Source: Agaribacillus aureus (GTDB taxonomy: Bacteria > Bacteroidota > Bacteroidia > Cytophagales > Cyclobacteriaceae). From it: a stretch of 64,000 nt of DNA. Below, piece after piece: positions 54,571 through 64,000 of this stretch. The notes beneath the pieces were generated by a model. The model worked only from the letters and a program-made list of their open reading frames with translations. It was not told the DNA's origin and made no database searches. The stretch covers positions 124,001-188,000 of the forward strand of contig JAUJEB010000010.1 in assembly GCA_030442055.1 (NCBI GenBank), read 5' to 3'. Each line of letters starts with the position of its first letter. Within the stretch, counting starts at the first letter, position 1. The position numbers were made by a program, and so were the translations under genes.

Positions 54571-56635
54571 TTTTTTTGAAATCGTCTACCTTCTTTTTTG
54601 AGAGCTTGGTGTTATAACATAGCAGCGACTGCAGTTTTACCAGCGTAATGAGGGGGTTAATGCTGCTGATATTGGTGTTATAGCATTTTAATTTTTTCAT
54701 GTTCTGAAGTGCTCTTAAACCTTTCAAACTACTGATTTTGGTGGCTGAAATATCTAATTCTTCCAGATTCTTCAGGTTTTCCAAAGGATCGATGGAGACT
54801 ACAGGCGTATTCTTTATATCCAGGTATTTTAAGTTATACAGTTGTGACAATGGCGTTAAATCAGCTATAGGATTGTTGGAACATACCAAACTTTCCAGTT
54901 GAAACAAACTGTCGATAGGATCTAAACTACGAATGGACATATTGCCACTGATATTTAGAGACTTTAGCCCCGTTAGCATATACAGTGGAGAAAGGTTGTT
55001 GATGTCCTGTTTTTCAGAAACATCAATATGATCCAACTTCACAATGTCATACAATAATTCAGGTGGAATTGGTGACGGCCCCTCATATTTTACATGATCG
55101 ATGAAGACCTGCTGCCAGTTTTCAGGAATTCTTATCCACCAGCCTACCAGGTCGGTGTAGCGATTCATCAATTTGACATCGGGCCGCTCCTTGAGAAAAA
55201 GATCAATGTCCTCCTTGGATATTTTAAGGCTGTTGCACCTCACCTTTTTGAGATTTTTTAGCAAAAGTAATGGTCTGATATCGGTTACGGCCGTACCTGA
55301 AATATCAATTTCAACGAGTTTGTTTAAGTTACTTACACCATCGAGGTTAGTGATGCCCGAACCCTCGCAATTCAAATATTGCAGTTCCTTTAAGAAGACC
55401 AGGGGTTTAAGGCTGGTGATATTTTTATTACCCTGAATACTCAATTTAGTGAGGCTTTCAATTTTCCCCAGCTCACTGTTGCCTACCGTGCTACCCTTAA
55501 AGGACAAATCGAGTATAAATTTTTCCCGCCAGATCATTGGAATGGTATTCCACCAACGCATGGAGGCATTGGACTCAATAACCACCTTGCATCTGTTTGG
55601 ATTTAACGAGGACAACTCGGTGGCCTGCTGGCTGGTGATGGCCGTTCCCTCACATAATACTTTCTCCAGTTTCGGAAGCCCGTGCAAAGGAGAAAGGTTT
55701 TTAATAGGCGTATTTTCAATGTGCAAATACTTGAGATTACTGGCGAATTTAAGCGTGTTGATTTCCTTAACCTGCGTATTGGAAATGTTTAAGATTTCGA
55801 GTTGTTTATGATTTCTTAGTGCGTTAATGTCTGTAATGTTGGTGTGAGACAGGTCAATTTCCCGCAAGTTGCTCACCATCGCCAGCGGTTCGACTTCTTT
55901 AATATATTTGTTATACGATACATCCAGCTTTTCCAAAGAAATCATGGCTTTCAGCTGTTCGTTGTTTGGCGTCAACTGTGTTTTTATGGCGCGCTGAAAA
56001 ACTACCTTCCATTCAAAAGACAAGCTTTCCCACCAATTTTGAAGTGATTGATGTTTGTTGACCAGCTTAGTATAAATACTCGATATTTTTAACTCTTCCG
56101 TAGCTTCGTTAACCTCAACTTCAATAAACCTCACCTTATCCATGTTGACATTGCGGCCTTTGGAATTGAGTCCCTGCAGGTTTTGGTTGACGGCAACCCT
56201 GAAAAACGACTGGTTATGTATATTGGTTACCACCGAAATTTCCAGAATATTTAACTGAAACTTGGCTACAGGATAAAATATGTCAATATCCTTCAGGTAG
56301 GAGCGGACATCTTTTATAACCAAAGCAGACCTGCCTTCTATCAAATCATCCTCGATCTGAACCTCCTTGTTTTTAAATACCTTTAGATAGCTACTTTCCA
56401 GGATAACATTTTTTTCCTTGACCGTCGCGTTGGCGCTGCCCATGGTGTTGTAAAGCTTTCCCAAAAAAGACACCAGCTGCCCGATATGAGGGTTGTATTT
56501 ACCTTCCAGGGTTTGGTGATGACTGCCGTTTTGAGCCTGAACACGGTACGGAAAGATGAGCAGAAGCAATACCAGGAAGTGGGTTATAACACTTAACCCG
56601 CGATTTACATTCGGGAAAAGACCTTTTAATTCCAT
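54539..56635 (-). CDS. Secreted leucine-rich repeat protein with three repeated modules
   Basis: 698 residues; signal peptide ending YRVQAQ near residue 35. After an N-terminal domain of unknown type (about 40-195) come three modules, each opening with WW-x6-W-x3-F (at 201, 361 and 499) and followed by about five LRRs of the bacterial LxxLxISxTxIxDIxPL type (for example LEILNISNTQVKEI, LKYLDIKNTPVVSI), closing with a Pro-x-x-V-type end. LRR surfaces usually bind proteins. The stop is embedded in the convergent gene. It is the last of three minus-strand genes, 46 bp after the previous one. Confidence 0.8.
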   Translation of the reverse strand: MELKGLFPNVNRGLSVITHFLVLLLLIFPYRVQAQNGSHHQTLEGKYNPHIGQLVSFLGKLYNTMGSANATVKEKNVILESSYLKVFKNKEVQIEDDLIEGRSALVIKDVRSYLKDIDIFYPVAKFQLNILEISVVTNIHNQSFFRVAVNQNLQGLNSKGRNVNMDKVRFIEVEVNEATEELKISSIYTKLVNKHQSLQNWWESLSFEWKVVFQRAIKTQLTPNNEQLKAMISLEKLDVSYNKYIKEVEPLAMVSNLREIDLSHTNITDINALRNHKQLEILNISNTQVKEINTLKFASNLKYLHIENTPIKNLSPLHGLPKLEKVLCEGTAITSQQATELSSLNPNRCKVVIESNASMRWWNTIPMIWREKFILDLSFKGSTVGNSELGKIESLTKLSIQGNKNITSLKPLVFLKELQYLNCEGSGITNLDGVSNLNKLVEIDISGTAVTDIRPLLLLKNLKKVRCNSLKISKEDIDLFLKERPDVKLMNRYTDLVGWWIRIPENWQQVFIDHVKYEGPSPIPPELLYDIVKLDHIDVSEKQDINNLSPLYMLTGLKSLNISGNMSIRSLDPIDSLFQLESLVCSNNPIADLTPLSQLYNLKYLDIKNTPVVSIDPLENLKNLEELDISATKISSLKGLRALQNMKKLKCYNTNISSINPLITLVKLQSLLCYNTKLSKKKVDDFKKIKPQCNVIFY

Positions 56636-56681
56636 TTTGGATCCTTTTATTAAATGTTCTAATAAAAATATAACATATTTG

Positions 56682-57299
56682 TTACAATACGGTTTCCGAG
56701 ACCATAATATCTCCTAACAAAACGTCCCAAAAGTCAACATGATCGCCAGCCACAACAATCTCCTTTTTCTTTACAAAAATAGTAATATCTTTTTTTGTGG
56801 TATCCTTATAAACCAATTTATCTCCCCGTTCTGCTTCAAATCGCTGATAAATGGTAACAACTCCCACGTAGACACCATTGGAAAGCAATTCGAGGTTGCT
56901 GATATAGTGAATATCATACCATTCAATAGTTACCTTGTCATAGTTTAAGGCCATAAGCCTTTCAAAATATTCGCGCAATGGAAAATTGGTGATACTTTTT
57001 TGATTGACAGAAGACACGGCGATTTCACTCCCTTCCGCAAAAAGTTCCATGGCGCGATTGATCACACGGTTGGCTGTTGAGAATGAAGTCTCCTTACTGC
57101 CAATAACATTGATGTACTCGCCCAGATCTTTTATCTTTTCCAGTGCCAAAGAGTCGATCATAGACTCATTCACGGATCTCGCCTGTTGGCCGCTTTGTGC
57201 ATGGCTGTGGGAATAACAGAGGATTATTGAAAGTATACCGAATAATTTGACCAGGCTCACAAAATTACCGGCGGTGAAGGTGTATCGTAAATTAAGCAT
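56682..57299 (-). CDS. Uncharacterised secreted protein
   Basis: 205 residues with a signal peptide (to about AQSG near 37). No catalytic motif recognised; the second half is beta-strand rich (TIEWYDIHYISNLELLSNGVYVGVVTIYQ, DITIFVKKKEIVVAGDHVDFWDVLLGDI) and suggests a lipocalin- or NTF2-like barrel, which I cannot decide. It lies 46 bp upstream of the LRR gene and 52 bp downstream of the next lipoprotein, so the three form one operon. Confidence 0.65.
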   Translation of the reverse strand: MLNLRYTFTAGNFVSLVKLFGILSIILCYSHSHAQSGQQARSVNESMIDSLALEKIKDLGEYINVIGSKETSFSTANRVINRAMELFAEGSEIAVSSVNQKSITNFPLREYFERLMALNYDKVTIEWYDIHYISNLELLSNGVYVGVVTIYQRFEAERGDKLVYKDTTKKDITIFVKKKEIVVAGDHVDFWDVLLGDIMVSETVL

Positions 57300-57351
57300 C
57301 TTAACTTGGCTTTAATTAAAGTTAGGTTACTGGCTTCTTTTGGAAAGTGGT

Positions 57352-58017
57352 TTAATAACTGGCAAGTATCAGCTTGTTGATCTTGTCGTTAGTATTCAAA
57401 TTCACTTCCTCAATCTGATGAGATTCTCTCTTTAGATCTTTCAGGTAGTACAGGTACTTTTCAATGGTAGTAGGCCTGTCATAGAAGGTTTTTCCATCGA
57501 GTTTCTGTAAGATGATCAATACCGGCGAATCGTTTGATTCAAAGTAGTTCAGCGTTTCTGAAATAATATCTTCTGAGTCAACTGCCGGCATCGGATTTGC
57601 CAGGGCTTTAAATTGATCTGTCAACAGATCTTCCAGTTCAACAAGCGGGTCTTTTTCATCTTCGACGGTCGCATCCGCTGGTTCCTCATACTCGGTGGCG
57701 GTTGTGTTTTGAGCCGTTGCGTAAAGCGCGTTTTCCGCTTCAATGATCAGGCTGTCAACCTGAGCATCTTGAAAACCATGATCTTTGATGGCTTTCAGCA
57801 AAGCCGTTTTTTCCTCGTTGGTCAGTTCAGACTCCGGATCGATGATGTTGTTGAGATCTCGTATTACGGTCTCCTTGTCAACCGACAGCTTTCCATCTTT
57901 TGATTTTACCACGTTTTGCTGGCTTTTGCAACCTAGCATGGTGATCAGCAGTGCCAGTAGCAGCGGTGTAGGATTAAGGAATAGCCGATACCTCATCGGA
58001 ATAAAATTAGTTTGCAT
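57352..58017 (-). CDS. Uncharacterised lipoprotein
   Basis: 221 residues with a lipobox LGC (MLGCKSQQ, Cys30 region) preceded by a hydrophobic signal of some length; the second Met (MRYRLFL) is an alternative start. The mature chain is acidic and rich in Asp/Glu (for example DATVEDEKDPLVELEDLL). No family identified. First gene of the lipoprotein-secreted protein-LRR operon. Confidence 0.65.
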   Translation of the reverse strand: MQTNFIPMRYRLFLNPTPLLLALLITMLGCKSQQNVVKSKDGKLSVDKETVIRDLNNIIDPESELTNEEKTALLKAIKDHGFQDAQVDSLIIEAENALYATAQNTTATEYEEPADATVEDEKDPLVELEDLLTDQFKALANPMPAVDSEDIISETLNYFESNDSPVLIILQKLDGKTFYDRPTTIEKYLYYLKDLKRESHQIEEVNLNTNDKINKLILASY

Positions 58018-58534
58018 GATATTAGGTTGTTTGATGTTTTGGCTTAATATTCAATGAATGGCGATGTAATCCCATTCTCAAAAAAAATTAAATGGTTCTA
58101 AATTATATTACAATATCTGTCACACCTGACGACGTTATAGATATAAAAGTTATTTGTGAAGTATAATCTGGAACTATTCAGAGCGCAAAAATTAGAAAAA
58201 AAAATTGTTAAATGATAATTTTCGTGGTTTTTTTTGAAAAAATGTAGTCTAAAATAGGATTTAAGTTAGAATAGAATTTACAACCCTGTGATAGAAAACG
58301 ACAAAAAAAACTTAAACCGGCTTTGTGGATGGAAACCCTTCTTTACGGCAATTGTCTTTGAAGAAAAGAAATAAAATTATCAAATCTGTTTGAAACTTTT
58401 CCCCTAAAATAAATTGACGGCGTTAAACATTTAATAACAATGCTTCGTTGTAGATGGAGGGTTTTGTACAAATGGATTGTATCGTAAACGACGACCAGCT
58501 TGCTGGTTTTTGGTCTTAACAGATATATGGATTA
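58018..58534. other. Divergent intergenic region before the DUF5686 gene
   Basis: 517 bp of AT-rich DNA between the divergent lipoprotein gene and the DUF5686 gene. No gene, RNA, repeat or convincing hairpin was found; poly-A and poly-T tracts around 58195-58250 are the only visible structure. Confidence 0.35.
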
Positions 58535-61081
58535 ATGAGCGATTTTCAACAAAACAAATTATTTCCTTTTTCCCTCAAAACAATATCATTGATAACATGG
58601 GTCATAGTTGCCATGGTGGTAGCTAATGTCTCCAACGTTACCGCCCAGCAAACAGTGGTAAAAGGCAGGGTTATCGATGCTGAAACCGGAGATCCGGTGC
58701 CATTTGTAAATATGGTATTTGCCGGTACCACTATTGGTATTACGACCGATTTTGATGGTTTTTATCAGCTTAAAACGGATTTAGCCGTAGACTCTATTTC
58801 TGCTTCCTACATAGGATATGTCACCCGGGTTAAGCCTCTGCAAAGAGGGAAAGTGCAAAACATCAATTTTCAACTTAAACAGGACCTTGTTAATCTCCAG
58901 GAAGTCGTTTTTATAGCAGAAGAAAACCCTGCTTACGAAATTTTGCGAAATGTGGTCAGGAATAAGAATAAGCATGACCGCCGCAATTTGAGCGCCTACG
59001 AATATGAAAGTTACAACAAGACCGAATTCGATATTAACAACTTAACCGAAAAGCTAAGGAGCAAAAAGGTTTTCCAAAAAATCTCCTCGGTTATGGACAG
59101 TCTGGTGCAAATTGCCGGGGAAGACGGCAAACCGGTATTGCCCATGTTCATCTCAGAGTCCATCTCGCGGTTTTATGTCAAAAACAACCCCAAGATCCAA
59201 AAGGAATATATCATCAATACCAAAGTTAGCGGGGTCGGGATTGATGATGGTTCATTAACCTCCCAGCTTATCGGCTCAACTTTTCAACAATATAATTTTT
59301 ACGCCAATTGGGTAAATCTTGTCAACAAGGAATTTATTTCGCCCATAGCTGATGGCTGGAAAACCTACTATGAATATTCTCTCGAAGACTCGCTGTATGT
59401 AGGAGAGCATTACTGCTATAAAATCGATTTCTGGCCCAAAAGTGAGCAGGACCTGGCTTTTACAGGTACCATGTGGATCACCAGGGATGAATACGCTTTG
59501 AAGCAACTGGATTTATCAGTAAATAAAACGGCAAATCTTAATTATATTGAAAAGATAAAGATACAACAGGAATTGGTGCCAACCGAGGCCTCGCCCTGGA
59601 TTGCCGGCAAGACGAGGGTGGTGATTGATATTGGGCAGTTAACCAAGAATTCTCCCAGTATGGTCGCAAAGTTTTACAGTTCCAATAAAGACTTTGTGGT
59701 TAACAAACCCTATCCCTCAAAATTTTATGAGACCATGATTGAACTGGATGAGGGCGCCCGCATTCAACCCAAGGGATATTGGGAAAACAACAGACACGAT
59801 TCTCTGACGGCTACTGAGAAGAATGTGTATATGATGATAGATACCCTGAAAAATATCCCCGTAGTAAAGACATTTACCGATGTTGTTAAAACCGCTTTTA
59901 CCGGCTACCTGAAAATGGGCAAGTTTGACCTGGGACCTTATGTGCGCAGCTTTGCCAACAATGAGGTGGAAGGTATCCGGCTGGGTATCGGAGCCAGAAC
60001 AAATATTGATTTTAGCGATAGATGGATTTTGCAGGCTTATGGCGCTTATGGGTTTAAGGATGAAAAGTGGAAATACCGTTTTGCGGCGGACTATATCATC
60101 TCCAGAAAACCCTGGACCAAAGTCGGGGTGGAAACACGGCGGGATATGGACCAGGTGTGGCTGTTAAACGACGACCTGGAAAATGGTAGTATATTTTTTG
60201 CGTTCAGCCAGTTTGGCAATATTACCAGGCCGTTTAATCACCTGGAAAACACACTTAAGTTCGAAACCCAGATCAGAAATGGGCTGACCCAGAAGGTGAC
60301 TTTTAAGCAACATGATTTTTCTCCGCTGTTTCCATTTCAATACTATGAGGATCCCGGAAACAATGAGTCGGCGATTGGTTCCAGCTTTTCAACATCCGAA
60401 ATAAGCCTGGAAACCAGATTCGCGAAAGATGAGATTTTCATTCAGAATGATAACAATCGCGTCAGCCTGGGTACGCTTAAGTGGCCGGCTTTCACGATTA
60501 AATACACACACGGCTTCAAAGGCTTTCTGGGAGGGGATTTTAACTATGATAAGCTGAACGTCAATGTAACGCAATCCCTGAAGATGGGATTTTTTGGGGT
60601 ATCGCGATACTCCCTGTCAGGAGGGTACATATTTTCGCAGTTGCCCTACCCGTTGTTGAAAGCACATATTGGGAATGAATCCCCGTTCTACACCCCCATA
60701 GCTTTTAACCTGATGGATTTCTTTGAATTTGTAAGTGATCGTTATGCATCTTTACAATACCGGCATTCTTTTGAGGGATTCATATTGAACAGAATTCCAT
60801 TAATGAAGAAGCTGAAGTGGCGGCTTGTTGCCAATGCCAATATTCTCTATGGTAGTTTAAGGGATGAAAACCTGAATGTTGCCCTACCTGACCTGGACGA
60901 AAACGGGGTTGAAATACCGGCCTTCAGAACCTTTGGGAATACGCCCTATATTGAGTTGGGTTATGGTATTGAAAACATATTTAAAGTCATCAGGGTAGAC
61001 GCTTTTCACCGGTTGACATACCTGGATACGCCCGATGTTCGCAAGTTTGGTGTGAAGATATCCTTCCAGTTCATCTTATAA
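58535..61081 (+). CDS. DUF5686 family outer-membrane protein with CarboxypepD-reg domain
   Basis: An 848-residue protein: signal peptide ending VTAQQ (about residue 40), a CarboxypepD-reg-like domain (VVKGRVIDAETGDPVPFVNMVF, TDFDGFYQLKTDL), then the DUF5686 region (ENPAYEILRNVVRNKNKHDRRNLSAYEYESYNKTEFDI) and a C-terminal beta-barrel ending in an aromatic/Leu residue (KFGVKISFQFIL). Typical of Bacteroidota outer-membrane proteins of unknown function. It is followed by a GIN-domain gene after 122 bp. Confidence 0.9.
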   Translation: MSDFQQNKLFPFSLKTISLITWVIVAMVVANVSNVTAQQTVVKGRVIDAETGDPVPFVNMVFAGTTIGITTDFDGFYQLKTDLAVDSISASYIGYVTRVKPLQRGKVQNINFQLKQDLVNLQEVVFIAEENPAYEILRNVVRNKNKHDRRNLSAYEYESYNKTEFDINNLTEKLRSKKVFQKISSVMDSLVQIAGEDGKPVLPMFISESISRFYVKNNPKIQKEYIINTKVSGVGIDDGSLTSQLIGSTFQQYNFYANWVNLVNKEFISPIADGWKTYYEYSLEDSLYVGEHYCYKIDFWPKSEQDLAFTGTMWITRDEYALKQLDLSVNKTANLNYIEKIKIQQELVPTEASPWIAGKTRVVIDIGQLTKNSPSMVAKFYSSNKDFVVNKPYPSKFYETMIELDEGARIQPKGYWENNRHDSLTATEKNVYMMIDTLKNIPVVKTFTDVVKTAFTGYLKMGKFDLGPYVRSFANNEVEGIRLGIGARTNIDFSDRWILQAYGAYGFKDEKWKYRFAADYIISRKPWTKVGVETRRDMDQVWLLNDDLENGSIFFAFSQFGNITRPFNHLENTLKFETQIRNGLTQKVTFKQHDFSPLFPFQYYEDPGNNESAIGSSFSTSEISLETRFAKDEIFIQNDNNRVSLGTLKWPAFTIKYTHGFKGFLGGDFNYDKLNVNVTQSLKMGFFGVSRYSLSGGYIFSQLPYPLLKAHIGNESPFYTPIAFNLMDFFEFVSDRYASLQYRHSFEGFILNRIPLMKKLKWRLVANANILYGSLRDENLNVALPDLDENGVEIPAFRTFGNTPYIELGYGIENIFKVIRVDAFHRLTYLDTPDVRKFGVKISFQFIL

Positions 61082-61203
61082 CGCAACCAATGTTTAAGCT
61101 AAAGCATGCTTAGTGCTCTGATGTCTTTGTTATAAAAAATATAGGCGGTGCAACCTTTGATATCGCGTTGACATCTATGGAGTAGATCTAAAACTCAATA
61201 ACT

Positions 61204-61971
61204 ATGAAAGACTTCTATAAATTATCCTTTCCGGCTTTTCTATTCTTAGCCGTATGTTTTTGCCTTGTATTTGAAGGAAAGTCCCAAAATATAGAGAAAG
61301 CGGTGGATCCCTTTGAAAAATTGATTGTGAGCCCAAAAATAAATGTGACACTGATAAAAGGAGATAAGGAGCACGTCCGGCTTGAGTATTTTGGTGTTGA
61401 AGAAGATGAGGTTAATATAAAGGTGAAGGGAAAGACCCTGAAATTGTTCCTCGATAATGCCAGAGTTCATGATAAAAGGGTCGCTGTAAATGATGGCCGG
61501 CATGGAAAACGCATGGTGAGCATTTATGAAAATGCAGAGGTGAATGCAATTATTACCTATAAGCATCTTAAAAATCTTCAAATCCGGGGTGATCAAAAGG
61601 TTATTTGCTCCAGTCCGTTAAAGTCTGAGAAGTTCCGCATTAAATTATATGGTGAATCAAAAGTAAAGCTTGCCTCCCTCGAAACCTCAAAACTTAAAGC
61701 TTCCCTCTTTGGTCAAAATGATCTGAAGATAAATGCCGGCGATGCACCCACCCAAATTTTGCGATTAATGGGAGAAAATGTCATCAATACACAAAAAGTT
61801 GCCAGCAGATATGCCCGCGCCACCAGCTATGGGGAAAGTAAGGTATTTCTCAATAGTTCAGACTTATTTAAAGTCACCGCTTTTGGAGAGTCAAAAATTT
61901 ACTATTCGGGTGACGCGACTTTAATGTTAGGCCTGGTGCTGGGAGATAATCATATCGACAAAATCAGATAA
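61204..61971 (+). CDS. GIN-domain (DUF2807) auto-transporter-type protein
   Basis: 255 residues with a signal peptide (FLAVCFCLVFEGKSQN). The mature chain is a right-handed beta-helix of the DUF2807/GIN family: FEKLIVSPKINVTLIKGDKEHVRLEY opens it, followed by repeated short strands (LKNLQIRGDQKVIC, FRIKLYGESKVKLASLETS, YARATSYGESKVFLNSSD). Its function in Bacteroidota is not known. It shares orientation with the DUF5686 gene upstream and the permease downstream. Confidence 0.85.
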   Translation: MKDFYKLSFPAFLFLAVCFCLVFEGKSQNIEKAVDPFEKLIVSPKINVTLIKGDKEHVRLEYFGVEEDEVNIKVKGKTLKLFLDNARVHDKRVAVNDGRHGKRMVSIYENAEVNAIITYKHLKNLQIRGDQKVICSSPLKSEKFRIKLYGESKVKLASLETSKLKASLFGQNDLKINAGDAPTQILRLMGENVINTQKVASRYARATSYGESKVFLNSSDLFKVTAFGESKIYYSGDATLMLGLVLGDNHIDKIR

Positions 61972-62138
61972 ACAACGCAGGCTTAAACGTCCATACAGGC
62001 CTTTAAATGATAATTTCACACTTCACTGCAAAATAGTATCCTCACACTGCATTTAATTTAATAGGTTGTATCTTTTGTTGAAATTTAGGGAATTGGAAAG
62101 TAGTGATGTAAAAAAAATGATACCAAACCCGTGAGGCG

Positions 62139-64000
62139 ATGCTTAGAAATTACTTTAATACAGCCATTAGAAATATCCTGAAGAACAAAATATTCAGCGT
62201 AATCAATGTGGTGGGCCTGTCAATTGGTATGGCTGCCTGTTTGCTTATTCTGCATTATATAAATTACGAAAAGAGCTACGAGCATTTCCACCAACGCTCT
62301 GATCAGCTTTACAGAGTTACCGTGGACAGTTATAATGGCGCTGAATTGGTCGTGCAGGACGCGGAAACGCATCCGGTGCTGGGGCCCGAATTAAAGGAGA
62401 AGTTTCCGGAGGTGCTGGACTTCGTAAGAATGCACGACGATGAGCTGGTTAAGATCAAGGTCGGAGATAAGCTATACAAGGAAACCCGGCTTTATTTCGC
62501 TGACCCTTCCGCTTTTGATCTTTTCTCCATAGAAGTTCTCGAGGGTGATCCTAAAGCTGCCTTTCATATACCCTTCAAAATAGCGCTGTCGAGGAATTTG
62601 GCAGCGTTATATTTCGGCTCGACAGACATCGTGGGCAAAACAATCCAATTACCTAATGAAGGTGAATTAGTGGATGTTGAAATAGTGGGCGTTTACGAAA
62701 ACCTGCCACCCAATACGCATTTGAAATTTAACGCACTGGTGTCTTTTAGCACTTTAAAGAAAAGCGGCTATGATCCGGGGTGGAACGGCAACAATGAATT
62801 TACCTATTTGCTCATGCAAAAAGGGACGGACCTGCAGGCGTTTAATGATAAATTAGTAAAGTATTCAGCGGCCTTAAACGACAAAATTGAAAATAGCATA
62901 TTCGTTGCCGAACCAATGAATGACATCCACTTGTACTCCAATAAAACCTATGAGCCTGAAACCAACGGAGACGCTAGAACTATTTATTTTCTGTTGGTGG
63001 TTGCCTTCTTTATCATAGTGATAGCCTGGGTGAATTATCTTAATTTATCGACTGCGCGATCGGCAGAAAGGGCTAAGGAGGTTGGTGTGAGGAAGGTGGT
63101 TGGGTCTTCGCGTTTAAATCTGATCTGGCAGTTTTTGCTGGAATCTGCCGTCATTAATGTAGCCGCCATGATCCTGACTTTGATTGTGGTACAGATAAGC
63201 CTTCCTTATTTCATCGAATTGTCCGGTCAGCCATTGCCCCGTTTTATTTTTACCGGGTTTTCGATTTGGGTAATTATCGCATTGCTGATTGTAGGAACCG
63301 CTTTATCGGGCTTATATCCCGCCATGGCACTGTCCGCATTTCAACCCGTTGCCGTCATAAAAGGTAAGCTAAAGAGCTCCAATCATGGCTTTTGGCTAAG
63401 GAGAGGGCTGGTTGTATTTCAATTTATAATCACCGTGATCCTTATTGCCGGGACATTCGCGGTTTTTCAACAGTTGAACTTTTTAAGGAGCAGGGATCTT
63501 GGGATGAAGATTGACGAGATCCTGGTGGTTGAAGCGCCGCTTACCATCGATAACGATTCTATTAATCAGCAGCGCATGTCTGTATTAAAAAGCCAATGGC
63601 GGCAGCGAAGTGAGGTGCAAAATATTTCCAATTCGGGGTCAGTACCCGGCCTGGCCCATAAATACCTGAATTCTACTACCGGTGTTTCCATCACCGGCGT
63701 AAATTCTGATCAAAACCATCATACTTTTTATCATTTTGGCATCGATGCATCTTTCATTGAAACACTGGGACTGGGCCTTGTAGAAGGGCGCAATTTTACG
63801 GATAAAGAAAAAAACAGTAACCAGTTAATCTTAAATGAAGAGGCGGCGAGATTACTGGGATTCGAAAATGCAGCGGATGCCGTTGGAAAAAAGATAAACT
63901 TTGGCAAAACCGAAACGGTCATCGGCGTCATTAAAAACTATCACCATCATTATCTGAAGTTATCCGTAGCTCCGATTATTTACTGGTATAAACCCAATGG
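62139..64000 (+). CDS. FtsX/MacB-like ABC transporter permease, N-terminal part (cut by window edge)
   Basis: The frame opens at ATG 62139 (MLRNYFNTAIRNILKNKIFS) and stays open to the end, so at least 620 residues are present and the C-terminus is missing. The N-terminal transmembrane helix (VINVVGLSIGMAACLLILHYI) is followed by a periplasmic MacB-PCD domain (YEHFHQRSDQLYRVT, PHVLG-type HPVLGPELKEKFPEV) and an FtsX permease domain with helices near 280-310 and the conserved ARSAERAKEVGVRKVVGSS. A second domain begins (RRGLVVFQFIITVILIAGTFAV). These eight-helix permeases usually export antimicrobials or lipoproteins. No ATPase is visible. Confidence 0.9.
   Translation, partial: MLRNYFNTAIRNILKNKIFSVINVVGLSIGMAACLLILHYINYEKSYEHFHQRSDQLYRVTVDSYNGAELVVQDAETHPVLGPELKEKFPEVLDFVRMHDDELVKIKVGDKLYKETRLYFADPSAFDLFSIEVLEGDPKAAFHIPFKIALSRNLAALYFGSTDIVGKTIQLPNEGELVDVEIVGVYENLPPNTHLKFNALVSFSTLKKSGYDPGWNGNNEFTYLLMQKGTDLQAFNDKLVKYSAALNDKIENSIFVAEPMNDIHLYSNKTYEPETNGDARTIYFLLVVAFFIIVIAWVNYLNLSTARSAERAKEVGVRKVVGSSRLNLIWQFLLESAVINVAAMILTLIVVQISLPYFIELSGQPLPRFIFTGFSIWVIIALLIVGTALSGLYPAMALSAFQPVAVIKGKLKSSNHGFWLRRGLVVFQFIITVILIAGTFAVFQQLNFLRSRDLGMKIDEILVVEAPLTIDNDSINQQRMSVLKSQWRQRSEVQNISNSGSVPGLAHKYLNSTTGVSITGVNSDQNHHTFYHFGIDASFIETLGLGLVEGRNFTDKEKNSNQLILNEEAARLLGFENAADAVGKKINFGKTETVIGVIKNYHHHYLKLSVAPIIYWYKPN

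Overview
The window looks like chromosomal DNA of a Bacteroidota bacterium, most likely a Cytophagales-type marine or soil heterotroph. The order is inference from gene content. Support comes from two SusC/SusD pairs, an ECF sigma/FecR/STN-SusC signalling set, many lipoproteins with Bacteroidota-style lipoboxes, DUF5686 and GIN-domain envelope proteins, and Bacteroidota-type promoter elements (TAnnTTTG). No rRNA, tRNA, CRISPR array, transposase or phage gene was seen. The window cuts a glycerol kinase gene at the left end and an ABC-transporter permease gene at the right end.

Region 1 (1-4.4 kb, minus strand): an SSS-family symporter, GlpF and GlpK operon, preceded by a lipoprotein vanadium-dependent haloperoxidase that keeps every vanadate-binding residue. 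Region 2 (4.5-16 kb, minus strand): a polysaccharide-utilisation-type operon in the order susC, susD, two ~1,115-residue FG-GAP/VCBS plus ASPIC/UnbV lipoproteins (26-bp gene overlap), then the haloperoxidase. Region 3 (16.6-19 kb): a GH31 alpha-glucosidase transcribed divergently from susC, with LacI-type operator palindromes in the shared control region. Region 4 (19.4-29.9 kb, plus strand): ECF sigma, FecR, STN-domain SusC, SusD, and a third VCBS/ASPIC lipoprotein. Region 5 (29.9-37.4 kb): glycogen branching enzyme (minus), LacI-family regulator, a second GH31 and an MFS sugar permease. Together regions 2-5 read as an alpha-glucan or other alpha-linked glycan uptake and processing locus.

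Region 6 (37.6-45.9 kb): housekeeping. Topoisomerase IV parE and parC are separated by a satD-like gene and a small membrane-protein gene, followed by a SpoU/TrmH rRNA/tRNA methyltransferase and a SanA/DUF218 protein. Three 28-bp-spaced repeats cover the satD promoter. Region 7 (45.9-53.5 kb): a sugar-acid type operon on the minus strand (RraA-like, enolase-superfamily dehydratase, SMP-30 lactonase broken by a one-base frameshift), with a divergent AraC regulator, then a GH97 lipoprotein with an unusual active site and a GH117-like lipoprotein. Region 8 (53.8-64 kb): envelope genes: a GEEISYGQR-motif membrane protein, an LRR protein built of three modules, two small secreted proteins or lipoproteins, a DUF5686 outer-membrane protein, a GIN-domain protein and the truncated FtsX/MacB-like permease.

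The strongest candidates for something under-described are: the repeated SusC-SusD-VCBS/ASPIC arrangement with a hairpin placed between susD and the VCBS gene in both loci, and its link to a vanadium haloperoxidase; a putative LacI-family operator shared by three promoters; and the repeat-controlled satD pair wedged inside the topoisomerase IV locus.
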